Assembly: GCF_030813355.1 (NCBI RefSeq)
Contig: NZ_JAUSUD010000009.1
Location: 100,607-164,606, forward strand
Direction: 5' to 3'
Source of the DNA: Metabacillus malikii
Lineage (GTDB): Bacteria > Bacillota > Bacilli > Bacillales > Bacillaceae
DNA length: 64,000 nt
Shown: piece by piece, positions 29,292-38,530 of the stretch
How the letters are laid out: each line of letters starts with the position of its first letter
Position numbering within the stretch: the first letter of the stretch is position 1
Made by a program: the position numbers and the translations under genes
The notes under the pieces: model-generated
What the model was told of the DNA's origin: nothing
The model's database searches: none
What the model saw: only the letters and a program-made list of their open reading frames with translations

Positions 29292-30884
29292 CTAGATAAG
29301 ATTTCCACTCTTTATGTTTATCTCACGTTGCCTTAATTCTACTCTTCGGATCTTTCCTGAAGTGGTTTTTGGTAATTCTGTTGTAAACTCTATTTCACGC
29401 GGATATTTATAAGGTGCTGTTAATGTTTTTACATGGTTTTGAAGAGTTCTAATGAGTTCGTCGGTTTCGAGTGTCGGGTCTTTTAATACGATATACGCTT
29501 TAACCACATTACCTCTTATTTCGTCCGGACTTGCAACAACTGCACATTCCTTTACGAGAGGATGTTTAACAAGCGCATCTTCGACTTCAAATGGCCCGAT
29601 TGTATAGCCAGAGCTTATAATGATATCGTCTCCTCTTCCTTCAAACCAAAAGTATCCATCTTCATCCATTCGCGCACGGTCACCTGTTATAAAATAGTCT
29701 TTACGGTACTGTTTAGCAGTACGCTCAAAATCTTTGTAATATTCCTTAAATAGAGCTGGTGTATTACGATGCACAGCAATATCACCAATTTCATTTACTC
29801 GACATGGCTCACCTTCATCATTAATGATGACAACATCATTTCCAGGAGTCGGTTTCCCCATAGAACCTGGTTTAATATCCATGCCCTTCATTATCCCTAC
29901 AAGTAGTGTGCTTTCAGTTTGGCCGTAACCATCTCTAACTTTTACATTAAAATGTTTTTGGAATATATCAATGACTTCTCTATTTAAAGGTTCACCAGCA
30001 GATACAGCACTGTGTAAAGTTGCTAATGAATAGTTGTTTAAGTTGTCCACTTTAGCCATTAAACGATATTCTGTTGGTGTACAGCATAGTACATTCACTT
30101 TATACGTATCAAGCAGTTCTAAGTATTTCTCAGGATTGAATTTCCCATGATATACGAGTCCTGTTGCACCCGATCCTAGGACAGATAGAAAAGGACTCCA
30201 TACCCATTTTTGCCACCCAGGTCCAGCAGTTGCCCAAACGATATCTTCTTCCCCAATGCTCAACCAATTTTTCGCAGCAGTTCTAAGGTGAGCATACGCC
30301 CAACCGTGTGTATGTACAACACCTTTCGGGTTACCGGTTGTACCTGATGTATAAGATAAAAAGGCTGTGCTAGTTGCCTTCGTATTTGCAATTTTCAATT
30401 CTTTACTTTGATTTTCAATTAATTGGTCTAAAGATAACCAGTTCGAGTCTTCGCATCCATCAACAGCAATCTTCGTTAGTTCATTAAATTCTCTAATCGA
30501 AGTAAATTCACTTGTATGTAACCCGTAGCTTATAACAGCTTTGACATCACCATGAGTAACTCGATATTGTAAATCTTTTGTTCTAAGCATTTCTGAGCTA
30601 GGAATGACAACTAGGCCTGCTTTTAGAGCACCAAGATAAATTGCATATGCTTCAATAAGACGGGGAATCACAACAAGTATACTATCACCCATTTTTAATC
30701 CCTCATTAATAAGTGCATTTCCAATCTGATTTGCCTTCTCGATTAATGCATGGTAAGTAATTTCTTTCTTTTCACCATTGTCATTCTCCCATTTTATTGC
30801 AACTTTCGTTCTATCTGAGGAGTATTTTTCTATTTCCTCAACTAGATTATAATCCGTTGGTGCAAGCAGTTCTTCTCTTACCAT
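29292..30884 (-). CDS. ytcI: acyl-CoA synthetase (AMP-forming), YtcI-like
   Basis: An ANL-superfamily ligase of 530 residues that activates a carboxylic acid to acyl-AMP and then acyl-CoA. Visible are the P-loop SYTSGTTGNPKG (177-188), YGQTES, the hinge TGDRARMDEDGYFWFEGRGDD region, and the C-terminal KTTSGKIRR with the catalytic lysine. It is closest in feel to medium or branched-chain acyl-CoA synthetases such as B. subtilis YtcI, and differs from AcsA in this window. The acid substrate cannot be read from sequence. The ATG has TAGGAGATG upstream. The 52-bp array B lies in front of it. Confidence 0.88.
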   Translation of the reverse strand: MVREELLAPTDYNLVEEIEKYSSDRTKVAIKWENDNGEKKEITYHALIEKANQIGNALINEGLKMGDSILVVIPRLIEAYAIYLGALKAGLVVIPSSEMLRTKDLQYRVTHGDVKAVISYGLHTSEFTSIREFNELTKIAVDGCEDSNWLSLDQLIENQSKELKIANTKATSTAFLSYTSGTTGNPKGVVHTHGWAYAHLRTAAKNWLSIGEEDIVWATAGPGWQKWVWSPFLSVLGSGATGLVYHGKFNPEKYLELLDTYKVNVLCCTPTEYRLMAKVDNLNNYSLATLHSAVSAGEPLNREVIDIFQKHFNVKVRDGYGQTESTLLVGIMKGMDIKPGSMGKPTPGNDVVIINDEGEPCRVNEIGDIAVHRNTPALFKEYYKDFERTAKQYRKDYFITGDRARMDEDGYFWFEGRGDDIIISSGYTIGPFEVEDALVKHPLVKECAVVASPDEIRGNVVKAYIVLKDPTLETDELIRTLQNHVKTLTAPYKYPREIEFTTELPKTTSGKIRRVELRQREINIKSGNLI

Positions 30885-31020
30885 AATTTCATCTCCTAAA
30901 TTTTTAGTACCAATTTATTATACCTGATAATAACTCCATTTTAAATACATTTGCTTTTGGAGGAATTTGGTAGTCGAAACAAAGCGCCTAACACGAATCT
31001 GAATTGCATGTGGTTTCGTT

Positions 31021-31466
31021 AACTGGATGAAGAACATTTCTCTTCCTATACTCAAACAAAATGGGCTTCATCAGTGGGATGAAGAACATTTCTCTTCCTA
31101 CGCTCAAACAAAATGGGCTTCATCAGTGGGATGAAGAACATTTCTCTTCCTACGTTCAAACAAAATGGGCTTCATCGGTGGGATGAAGGACATTTCTCTT
31201 CCTACGTTCAAACAAAATGGGCTTCATCAGTGGGATGAAGAACATTTCTCTTCCTACGCTCAAACAAAATGGGCTTCATCGGCGGGATGAAGGACATTTC
31301 TCTTCCTACGCTCAAACAAAATGGGCTTCATCGGCGGGATGAAGAACATTTCTCTTCCTACGCTCAATCAAAATGGGCTTCATCGGCGGGATGAAGAACA
31401 ATTTCTCTTCCTACGCTCAATCAAAATGGGCTTCATCAGCGGGATGAAGAACAATTTTCTCCTGTG
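31021..31466. repeat. tandem 52-bp hairpin array B (9 units)
   Basis: GATGAAG starts at 31026, 31078, 31130, 31182, 31234, 31286, 31338 and 31390, exactly 52 bp apart, and at 31443 (one extra A). The unit reads GATGAAGAACATTTCTCTTC, then CTACGCTCAAACAAAATGGG and CTTCAT plus a 6-nt loop. Units differ at only a few positions (CAGTGGG, CGGTGGG or CGGCGGG loops; GAA or GGA after the stem). The palindrome extends to AAATG-2-CTTCAT-7-ATGAAG-2-CATTT. Flanked by the SASP terminator and the ytcI 5' region. Confidence 0.97.
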
Positions 31467-31529
31467 CTAGGCGCGCTGGAGCTGGTTGTCGAGCGATTAT
31501 CCACTTGTTCAAAAAATTCACATTGAAAA

Positions 31530-31562
31530 CAACAAGAAAGAGCAGGAACAAAGTCCCTGCTC
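31530..31562 (-). terminator. SASP gene terminator
   Basis: GAGCAGG/CCTGCTC arms with a 9-nt loop lie 20 bp after the stop, followed by TTTCTTGTT on the minus strand. Confidence 0.75.
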
Positions 31563-31583
31563 TCGTAGCCATTATTTATGAAA

Positions 31584-31799
31584 TTATTGTTGTTGGAAAG
31601 AACCGCTCATTTGTTGTTGAGCAAAAGATACTAGACGCTTAGTGATTTCACCACCAACTGAACCGTTAGCACGTGAAGTTGTTTCAGCACCTAAGTTTAC
31701 ACCAAATTCAGAAGCGATTTCTAGCTTCATTTGGTCGATAGCTTGTTGTGCACCAGCTACTAATAATTGATTTGAGTTGTTAGAACTGTTTGATGCCAT
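31584..31799 (-). CDS. alpha/beta-type small acid-soluble spore protein
   Basis: SASPs coat and protect DNA in the dormant spore and are degraded by the protease GPR at germination. The 71-residue product has the GPR site region [13 protein letters not shown], the [20 protein letters not shown] helix and a Q-rich tail. The ATG at 31799 has AAGGAGGTG upstream. A good SigG promoter lies at 31822-31851. In B. subtilis sspA lies in the same place near thiI, so it is probably the sspA orthologue. Confidence 0.95.
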   Translation of the reverse strand: MASNSSNNSNQLLVAGAQQAIDQMKLEIASEFGVNLGAETTSRANGSVGGEITKRLVSFAQQQMSGSFQQQ

Positions 31800-31821
31800 G
31801 TGTATCACCTCCTTGTGAGTA

Positions 31822-31851
31822 TAGAATGTGTAATACACATTGGCATCATTC
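31822..31851 (-). promoter_or_regulatory. SigG-type promoter of the SASP gene
   Basis: On the minus strand GAATG (31847-31851) and CATTCTA (31822-31828) are separated by exactly 18 bp. This matches the forespore SigG consensus and explains the timing expected of a SASP gene. Confidence 0.8.
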
Positions 31852-31904
31852 ATAAAATTTGATGGTAAATATTCACATGATGCTTATTGTCATTAAGTAA
31901 TTTT

Positions 31905-32010
31905 ATCAATAAGGATGCTTTCGTAAGCCCTTTGCTTATTCTTAGTTTTCGATAAGGATTGGTTTGACACAGCACGAGTACTAGTACTCGCTTTCCGCTA
32001 CAACACTTTA
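31905..32010 (+). repeat. decayed dispersed repeat element, copy R5
   Basis: AAGGATGCTTTCGTAAGC (31911-31928) is a variant of the AAGGCTGTTTTCGTAAAC end motif, and TACTCGCTTTCCGCTACAAC (31986-32005) resembles the interior of copy R4. Non-coding spacer between thiI and the SASP gene. Confidence 0.45.
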
Positions 32011-32106
32011 ATTAAGTTAGTAAATAAAGATTGCCTAAATAATTGCAGGTTCCCCAATGCACTTGTCATAAAAACATTATTGCTACACACATCGCCAAGA
32101 TATGAC

Positions 32107-33306
32107 TTATAACAGTGAGGAATATTCACTTTCTTGCTCTGCCGTAATATCGATTGTTTCAATATTCTCGACAGCTTCCTTAATAAGCTCATCAAAATCA
32201 ACGAAGCTTTCAAACCGTGAAACTTTGTCTAGTTTTGGTTTTGTTTTAGGACTTGCAGGTGTAAAAATTGTACAGCAATCTTCAAAAGGTCTGATTGATA
32301 TGTCATGCGTCCCAATCTCATGGGCAATTTCAATAATCTCTGTTTTATCCATTGTGATAAGTGGTCTTAATATTGGTGTGCTTGTTACATCATTAATCGC
32401 AAGCATACTTTCTAATGTTTGACTGGCAACTTGTCCTAGGCTTTCACCTGTTATCAATGCAAGGGCTTGTTGCTTCTCTCTTAATAAGTCAGCTACTTTC
32501 AACATCATTCTTCTAGTTGAAGTCATCGTATAATTTTCTGGCACCTGCGCTTGGATTTTTTCTTGAATCTGAGTGAAGGGCACAATATGCAAGCGAATTT
32601 TTCCTCCAAATGCTGTTAATTCTTTTGTTAAGTCAATAACTTTTTGCTTTGCCCGTTCACTTGTATAAGGTGGACTAAAGAAGTGAACGACTTCAATTTC
32701 GACACCTCTTTTTAATGATAAATAACCTGCAACAGGACTATCAATTCCACCAGATAATAGAAGCATAGCTTTTCCGCTTGAACCAACTGGTAGGCCGCCT
32801 GCACCCTTATAATCATAACAAGTTAAATAAGTTGCCTGTTTTCTTACTTCTACACGCAAATTTATTTTTGGATTTTTTACGTCAACTGTTAAACCTTCCG
32901 TGTTAATGAGGATGTGACTACCAATTTGGTAGTTCAAGTCATTTGTATCATAAGGGAATTGTTTATCAGCACGTTTTGCAGTTACTTTAAACGTGTCTCC
33001 TTGTTCATATAGACTTTTTATAGCTTCTAGTGCTTTTTCCTTAATAATATCTAAGTCACTATCGCATTTCATAGCCAGGCTAAATGACTGGATACCGAAT
33101 ATTGCTTGTAAACGCTCTACGATCCCTTCATGACTTTCACCATTTAGATGAAGATAAATACGGTCACGTGTAGCTTCGTATCCTAAATTAGGATAATCCC
33201 CCATTACATCAATTATATTTCTTTTTAACCGTTCAATGAAAACACGGCGATTTCTCCCTTTTGTAGATATCTCCCCAAAACGGATTAATATGTAATCAAA
33301 TATCAT
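32107..33306 (-). CDS. thiI: tRNA 4-thiouridine synthase ThiI
   Basis: ThiI adenylates and thiolates uridine 8 of tRNA and in many bacteria also delivers sulfur for thiamine thiazole. The 399-residue protein has an N-terminal ferredoxin-like plus THUMP region (about 1-165) and a PP-loop SGGIDSPVAGY (185-195). It lacks the C-terminal rhodanese domain of E. coli ThiI, as usual in Bacilli. The start lies 4 nt after the nifZ stop, so the cysteine desulfurase and thiolase are co-translated partners. Confidence 0.96.
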   Translation of the reverse strand: MIFDYILIRFGEISTKGRNRRVFIERLKRNIIDVMGDYPNLGYEATRDRIYLHLNGESHEGIVERLQAIFGIQSFSLAMKCDSDLDIIKEKALEAIKSLYEQGDTFKVTAKRADKQFPYDTNDLNYQIGSHILINTEGLTVDVKNPKINLRVEVRKQATYLTCYDYKGAGGLPVGSSGKAMLLLSGGIDSPVAGYLSLKRGVEIEVVHFFSPPYTSERAKQKVIDLTKELTAFGGKIRLHIVPFTQIQEKIQAQVPENYTMTSTRRMMLKVADLLREKQQALALITGESLGQVASQTLESMLAINDVTSTPILRPLITMDKTEIIEIAHEIGTHDISIRPFEDCCTIFTPASPKTKPKLDKVSRFESFVDFDELIKEAVENIETIDITAEQESEYSSLL

Positions 33307-33310
33307 ATTT

Positions 33311-34456
33311 TTACCTCATTACCTTCGATAATTTTTTGATGCCCGTTGATAGCGTAGTAATAAACGGTGAAATAATTTCCTCTTTCTGTTCAAATGAGAG
33401 GCTGACTCTTATTGCACTTTTGGCAATATTCTCTTGCTTATTCATCTGTATTAATGTATTACTAATCGATTTACGACGAGACGAACATGCTGATGTTGTC
33501 GATACATATATTTGATGCTCTTCTAAATAGTGGACTAATACTTCAGCCTTTATCGCCGGAACAGAAAAATTCACAATGTGTGGTGCCGCATAATCCAGCG
33601 GTGTATTCACATGAACACCATCAATATTGCTTAATTCTGTTATTAGCTCTCTTTGCAATTGCTTTAGTCTTGGTAAATTTCCCTTACTATCATCTACAGA
33701 CATTCTTAAAGCTTTCGCAAGTGCTACATTCCCTGCTAGACTTTCAGTACCTGAGCGTAATTGATTTTCTTGTGCACCACCTGAAAATAGTGGAAGAATT
33801 TTCACACCTTCCTTCACAAATAAGGCGCCTGTTCCGTTCAGACCATGAAACTTATGGCCTGAAATCGTACATAAGTCTATTTTTGCCCTATAAAAATCAA
33901 GTGGTACTTTTGTTATACCTTGTATATGGTCTACATGGAATAACGTCTGTGGATAACTTTCTAATAGCCCACCTATATCTTCTATTGGCTGGATAGTACC
34001 GACTTCATTGTTCACATGCATTATTGATACGAGGATAGTATCGTCGCGCAATTCTCTTTTCATTCGTTCACATGATACAACTCCGTACTCATCCACTGGT
34101 AGATAAGTGACTTCAAAGCCAAATTCCTGCTCTAACTGCTTAAAGGATTCTAATACAGACGGATGTTCAATACTTGTCGTAATTAGATGCTTTCCTTTAT
34201 GCTGATTGGCCAGCGCTGCTCCCTTTATTGCCAGATTGTTACCTTCCGTCCCACCTGATGTAAAAATGATCTCTTGCTGCTTTACACCTAACAATTGTGC
34301 GACCTGTTCTCTCGCCTTCGTTAATAACGATTCTGCATCACTGCCAAGCTTATGCAATGAAGAAGGGTTTGCAAAAAACTGGTCTGTTACATTTATAAAT
34401 GATTGAATAACTTCACGGTATGGTTTTGTTGTTGCACTGTTATCTAAATATAACAT
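33311..34456 (-). CDS. nifZ: cysteine desulfurase NifZ, sulfur donor for ThiI
   Basis: A PLP enzyme that removes sulfur from cysteine as a protein persulfide. The 381-residue chain has YLDNSATT at the N-terminus, the PLP lysine K202 in SGHKFHG and the persulfide cysteine C324 in STTSACSSRR. In B. subtilis the nifZ-thiI pair makes 4-thiouridine, and the same tight gene order is kept here. The ATG is preceded by AAGAGGCAC, a weak ribosome site. Confidence 0.95.
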   Translation of the reverse strand: MLYLDNSATTKPYREVIQSFINVTDQFFANPSSLHKLGSDAESLLTKAREQVAQLLGVKQQEIIFTSGGTEGNNLAIKGAALANQHKGKHLITTSIEHPSVLESFKQLEQEFGFEVTYLPVDEYGVVSCERMKRELRDDTILVSIMHVNNEVGTIQPIEDIGGLLESYPQTLFHVDHIQGITKVPLDFYRAKIDLCTISGHKFHGLNGTGALFVKEGVKILPLFSGGAQENQLRSGTESLAGNVALAKALRMSVDDSKGNLPRLKQLQRELITELSNIDGVHVNTPLDYAAPHIVNFSVPAIKAEVLVHYLEEHQIYVSTTSACSSRRKSISNTLIQMNKQENIAKSAIRVSLSFEQKEEIISPFITTLSTGIKKLSKVMR

Positions 34457-34634
34457 GAGATGTGCCTCTTTCTATCAGTTTCTAACCTTTTCTATAACTT
34501 CCAATCCTAGTTATGTACAAATAGAATAAAAGAAGTTTTCAATTTGTAATCATACCATACTCATTTTAAAAAATGAACTAGCGTACTTTCATATGAACGT
34601 ATTTGTTTTTCTTTCTCACTAACATAACCAAATA

Positions 34635-34695
34635 TAAAACAGGTCTGACAGAGGAAACGATTTTATCGTGAACCGTTCTTGTCAGACCTGTTTTA
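34635..34695 (-). terminator. strong hairpin after ezrA
   Basis: A perfect 16-bp stem (TAAAACAGGTCTGACA and its complement) encloses a 29-nt loop holding a smaller ACGAT/ATCGT hairpin. On the minus strand it ends in TTTTATATTT. Between stem and ezrA stop is a TTTA tetranucleotide run (about 34691-34718). Confidence 0.85.
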
Positions 34696-34708
34696 TTTAT
34701 TTATTTAT

Positions 34709-36397
34709 TTATTTATTTTGTGAAATACTTTTTATTTTTTCAAAAGCACCGGGTTCTACTTGCTCGAGTGCTGCTGAGGCCATATCAAGTGCTTCTCGGT
34801 AGTTCGATTCTCTAAATAAATGTTCTGCTTCTGTAAATGCTGATGCAAGCTGACTATGACGACTACGATAGCGATTCCCGTATTGAATAACTTGCTCGAC
34901 AAGAAGTACTTGATTAATCAATTCATCAGAAGCTTGTTTTAACGTTTCGACTGTTTCAATTGCATCATTGAGTAATTGATTGACGACATTCATATTTAAA
35001 GGAATTTCCTCAAGCTTAGCTGTCGCCTTTTGGACATCACGTTTCGCCTTATCAATATGACTTACAACCTCTTCAGGTAAACCAGGAACATTACTTTGAT
35101 GTACAGCTCTTGTTGTATCAAGTAAAAGTCTTTTTAACTGATTCAACCTTTCACGAGCTTGAATTTCATCCTTTCGTAATGTAGAAAGCATTTCTCTATA
35201 TTCATTATGATCTTCAAATAGCTTTGTAATTTGCTTCTCTAACTCTTCCAGCTCCTCTTTGACGATCGAATGTGCGACATGCTCACTATTTACATTTTGC
35301 TTCAAATGTGCAAATTTTTTCTCAATTTGTGTAATTTGTTTTTCTATTGTTTTTTGCTTATCTAATTCTGTTTCAGACAATCGATAGCTCTGTTTTACTA
35401 ATTCAGTTTCTTCTACGGTTTTTGCTTTTTCTTCAGCTAGTTTATTTAGTTTACTTTCAATTGATACTGCCGCTTGTTTGACAAACTGACTTGCTTCGAC
35501 TTCATTTTCGAGCAAATCATAAATACCTTCAATTGCTAGTTGAATAGACTGAAGATTTTCCTCTACTTCCTCGATCTCGGTGTTTTCGATTTGTTTTCTC
35601 ATCGCGTCTAATTGTTTCCTCAAACGATTTAATTCCTGATTAACTTGGATATGCTCAAGGAAATATCCACTTTGCGCCATTTCCTTGTATCCATCCGCTA
35701 ATTCAGTAAGAGTATTAGGTAATGTAATATTACATTCTGTTAGTAGTTTTGGTATTTCTTCAATTTTAACTTGCAAAGTATCTAAATCTAGCTTTAATTG
35801 GACGAGTATTTCTCGAGCAGCTAAGTAATTTCCCTCAATTGTTTCCGTTTCGAATTGTTTTAGCGAATCTGCAATTTCAGATAATGAGGCATCCAATTGA
35901 TTATATGCCTTCCCATATTGATGACTATGTGCAAGGAGTGACTTCTTAACTTTTCGATACTGTTCTTTTATTTCTTCACTCTCAACTTTATTCTTCTCTT
36001 CACTTGTCACTAGTTCATTAATTTCTTCAATAATTTTATCGATGTTTTCGTCTACTGTTATTAGTATGTTTTCAATATGCCCAAGGACTTCTTTTGACTT
36101 TTTGAATCGGTATTTATCAGAGTAATCTTCGGCCTCGTACAATAAATCCTCAACTTGGGGCAGTTGATCGGTAATGATTTCATCCCATTCATTGCGCCAT
36201 TGTTCAAATAGTTCTTCAGCTTGTCCTAACATTTTTAATTCTTTTACTTTTGATAATTCTTCAACAATCGAACGATTCATAATTTCAATTTTCCATGCTT
36301 CTAAACGGTCCACATCTTTATAAATATTTCTTCTCAGTATGTATCCTATTCCAAATACAACACAAATTAGAAGAATTAATCCAATAATAACTTCCAT
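34709..36397 (-). CDS. ezrA: septation ring formation regulator EzrA
   Basis: EzrA is a membrane-anchored, mostly alpha-helical protein that restricts FtsZ ring formation and links division with cell-wall synthesis. The 562-residue length equals B. subtilis EzrA. One N-terminal helix (about 2-21) is followed by RRNIYKDVDRLEAWK and then long spectrin-like coiled-coil repeats rich in E, K, Q and L to the end. The ATG is preceded by GAGGGGGCTC. The stop codon lies within the start of a TTTA repeat; because of the repeat phase, slippage there would not change the encoded end. Confidence 0.95.
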   Translation of the reverse strand: MEVIIGLILLICVVFGIGYILRRNIYKDVDRLEAWKIEIMNRSIVEELSKVKELKMLGQAEELFEQWRNEWDEIITDQLPQVEDLLYEAEDYSDKYRFKKSKEVLGHIENILITVDENIDKIIEEINELVTSEEKNKVESEEIKEQYRKVKKSLLAHSHQYGKAYNQLDASLSEIADSLKQFETETIEGNYLAAREILVQLKLDLDTLQVKIEEIPKLLTECNITLPNTLTELADGYKEMAQSGYFLEHIQVNQELNRLRKQLDAMRKQIENTEIEEVEENLQSIQLAIEGIYDLLENEVEASQFVKQAAVSIESKLNKLAEEKAKTVEETELVKQSYRLSETELDKQKTIEKQITQIEKKFAHLKQNVNSEHVAHSIVKEELEELEKQITKLFEDHNEYREMLSTLRKDEIQARERLNQLKRLLLDTTRAVHQSNVPGLPEEVVSHIDKAKRDVQKATAKLEEIPLNMNVVNQLLNDAIETVETLKQASDELINQVLLVEQVIQYGNRYRSRHSQLASAFTEAEHLFRESNYREALDMASAALEQVEPGAFEKIKSISQNK

Positions 36398-36971
36398 AAT
36401 GAGCCCCCTCGTTGGTACACAAAATCGTCATGACAGGAAAAAAACTCCCCACTGATGAAAGTTTCACTTTTATCATGCTGATAAGCGTTATTACTTTTTT
36501 TCGTTTATCATCTTCAGTATTAATAATCGGCAAAATCGCCTCTTTAAATGAAAAATTGTTTAACTCGTATGTAACTGTTTAATTAAAATTGGCTGTTTTG
36601 TTGTCTTAAATTATGATTATCAACAGCTTTTTCGACCTTTAAAGTTCCATTAACTTACAGCCTTTTTATTTAACTAGATTTTTACTGTTATTTCAATGTA
36701 TTTATGATACCATGTAAACGACAATTTTTGACCAGTAATTTTATTTTTTTTGCATAATTTGTCCTATAATGAAAAGGGTTGTTATCAATGAGGTGTTTTT
36801 CGAATACTTTCTTTAATGTATTAAGGTAGTTTTCAAGCTAAAGAGACAGCTTCTAGACAATACTTTTTCACGTAGACTTTCGCCTACATTTGTTGTTTTT
36901 TCGCTAAATATATCGAGAGTTCTGCTGTAGGAATTATACTTATAAGCCATTAGGTGACGGGAGGGTTTTAC
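36398..36971. other. divergent ezrA-hisJ region, non-coding
   Basis: No gene is supported in these 574 bp. A TATAAT-like box on the plus strand near 36763-36768 lacks a good -35 at the correct distance. Short open frames here have no ribosome site. It must contain the promoters of both flanking genes. Confidence 0.4.
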
Positions 36972-37778
36972 ATGAAGATGGATGGTCATATCCATACACC
37001 TTATTGTCCACACGGAACAAAAGATAGTTTAAAGGATTACATCGAACAAGCAATTACTGAAAATTTTACTAGTATTACATTTACAGAGCATGCTCCACTG
37101 CCAACTAGCTTTACAGATCCTACTCCTAAAAAGGATAGTGCTATAGAACTAGATGAGATAGAAAATTATCTTCGTGACCTTGAACGTGTTAAGCAGGAAT
37201 ACAAAAATGATATTTCGATAAATATAGGATTAGAAGTAGATTACATTCAAGGCTTCGAACATGAAATAACTCAATTTTTAAATGCGTATGGGAAACATTT
37301 GGATGATAGTATTCTATCTGTTCACTTTCTTAAACTAGCTGGTCAATATTATTGCATGGACTACGATGAACACGTTTTTTCGGAAATGGTTCAACAAGCA
37401 GGCACGTTACATGCCCTTCATAACCTTTATTATGAGGAAGTATACAATTCTATAACGAGTAATCTGGGAGTCTATAAACCAAAAAGAATTGGTCACATTA
37501 CATTAGTAAGAAAGTTTCAAAAGTTGTTTCCGATAACTTTTTCTGTTAATGATTGGATAGAAAAAATCTTAAATGCCATAAAGAAAGAGAACTATGAATT
37601 AGATTTTAATGTCGCTGGTTTGCGTAAGGAGTATTGTGGAGAAGTCTATCCTGACCTTACAATCGCAAAAGCTGCACAACAACAAAGAATCCCTCTAATC
37701 TATGGTTCTGATGCCCATAGCGCAAGGGATCTCGGAAAGAACTATACATATTATCATCAATTAACGACTGACAACTAG
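36972..37778 (+). CDS. hisJ: histidinol-phosphatase, PHP family
   Basis: HisJ removes phosphate from histidinol phosphate in histidine synthesis, though it lies away from the his operon as in B. subtilis. The 268-residue protein has the PHP metal motif DGHIHTPYCPHG (H6, H8, H14), EHAP, and the C-terminal GSDAHSARDLG. I chose the ATG at 36972, with GGGAGGG upstream, over the GTG at 36954, which lies before that site. The 3' end overlaps the convergent refZ gene by 18 bp. Confidence 0.93.
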   Translation: MKMDGHIHTPYCPHGTKDSLKDYIEQAITENFTSITFTEHAPLPTSFTDPTPKKDSAIELDEIENYLRDLERVKQEYKNDISINIGLEVDYIQGFEHEITQFLNAYGKHLDDSILSVHFLKLAGQYYCMDYDEHVFSEMVQQAGTLHALHNLYYEEVYNSITSNLGVYKPKRIGHITLVRKFQKLFPITFSVNDWIEKILNAIKKENYELDFNVAGLRKEYCGEVYPDLTIAKAAQQQRIPLIYGSDAHSARDLGKNYTYYHQLTTDN

Positions 37779-38411
37779 TTTTCCTTCTACCGATTGATTA
37801 TCAAGTAACAGCGAATTCAGCCAATTTTTTAGTTCTTTATAATATTGATGGACAAAGTAAGTTTCGTGAGGTTGGATATAAAGAACTTCACTCATGTATT
37901 GAGGTTGTAGATATGGCATATGCAGAAGGCTTCTTAACTGAATGATGATATGTGGGATGAAGCCTTTTCGAAAAATTCCTTCCTCAATCCCTTTTTCAAT
38001 GACTGATTGGAGATAATATTTTTCTTTTGTTAGGTAGGTTGTCATGACTTCTCTAATTAATATTGAATCTAATGTGACTTCACGATACACAAGTCTTGAA
38101 AGTTGACGATGTGCGTGCTGGTAATTTAAGATATCTAGTACCATTTTATTTAAAACATTGTGAGCATTTCGGTATTTTAATTGGAAATAATTCTCTTCGA
38201 TTGTTTGAATATAGCCCTCATAATAATGAGAAACTAAATATTCTAACAATCCCCCTTTCCCCTTAAAATAATAAGATATATGGGCAATATTGACTTTTGC
38301 CCTGTTTGCAATTTCCCTAACGGATGTTCCAGCAAATCCTTTTGAATTAAATAAATAGATGGATGCTTCAATGATTTTTTTCTTTGTTTCACTTATAGGT
38401 TGTTGAGTCAT
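37761..38411 (-). CDS. refZ: RefZ, TetR-type regulator of FtsZ and chromosome capture
   Basis: RefZ is a TetR-fold DNA-binding protein that helps position the polar septum in sporulation by binding motifs near the origin. The 216-residue chain has an N-terminal helix-turn-helix (about 12-58) with GTSVREIANRAKVNIAHISYYF. The rest is the helical dimerization domain. The ATG at 38411 has AGGAGGTG about 9 nt upstream; a GTG at 38423 is too close. A perfect palindrome at 38480-38501 lies in its promoter region. Same neighbours (hisJ, ytsP) as in B. subtilis. Confidence 0.92.
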   Translation of the reverse strand: MTQQPISETKKKIIEASIYLFNSKGFAGTSVREIANRAKVNIAHISYYFKGKGGLLEYLVSHYYEGYIQTIEENYFQLKYRNAHNVLNKMVLDILNYQHAHRQLSRLVYREVTLDSILIREVMTTYLTKEKYYLQSVIEKGIEEGIFRKGFIPHIIIQLRSLLHMPYLQPQYMSEVLYIQPHETYFVHQYYKELKNWLNSLLLDNQSVEGKLVVSR

Positions 38412-38479
38412 TTGATTCACCACCTCCTTTATTCTCTTTATTTCAACGATTATTGGCGAATTCCTTCAATAATCACTCG

Positions 38480-38501
38480 ACAATGTTCTAGTGAACATTG
38501 T
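38480..38501. promoter_or_regulatory. candidate RefZ-binding motif
   Basis: Perfect 9-bp arms ACAATGTTC and GAACATTGT are separated by 4 bp in the divergent refZ-ytsP region. In B. subtilis a RefZ-binding motif lies near refZ itself. The size (about 20 bp) and palindromic form fit. Confidence 0.65.
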
Positions 38502-38530
38502 TGCATTTTAACAAAAGGTAGGTCATAACG

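Noticed and set aside
31998..32213. Minus-strand frame overlapping the 3' end of thiI
   Set aside because: It is out of frame with thiI, overlaps its last codons and lacks a ribosome site.
36813..37013. Minus-strand frame upstream of and overlapping hisJ
   Set aside because: It overlaps the hisJ start, has no ribosome site and low-quality composition.
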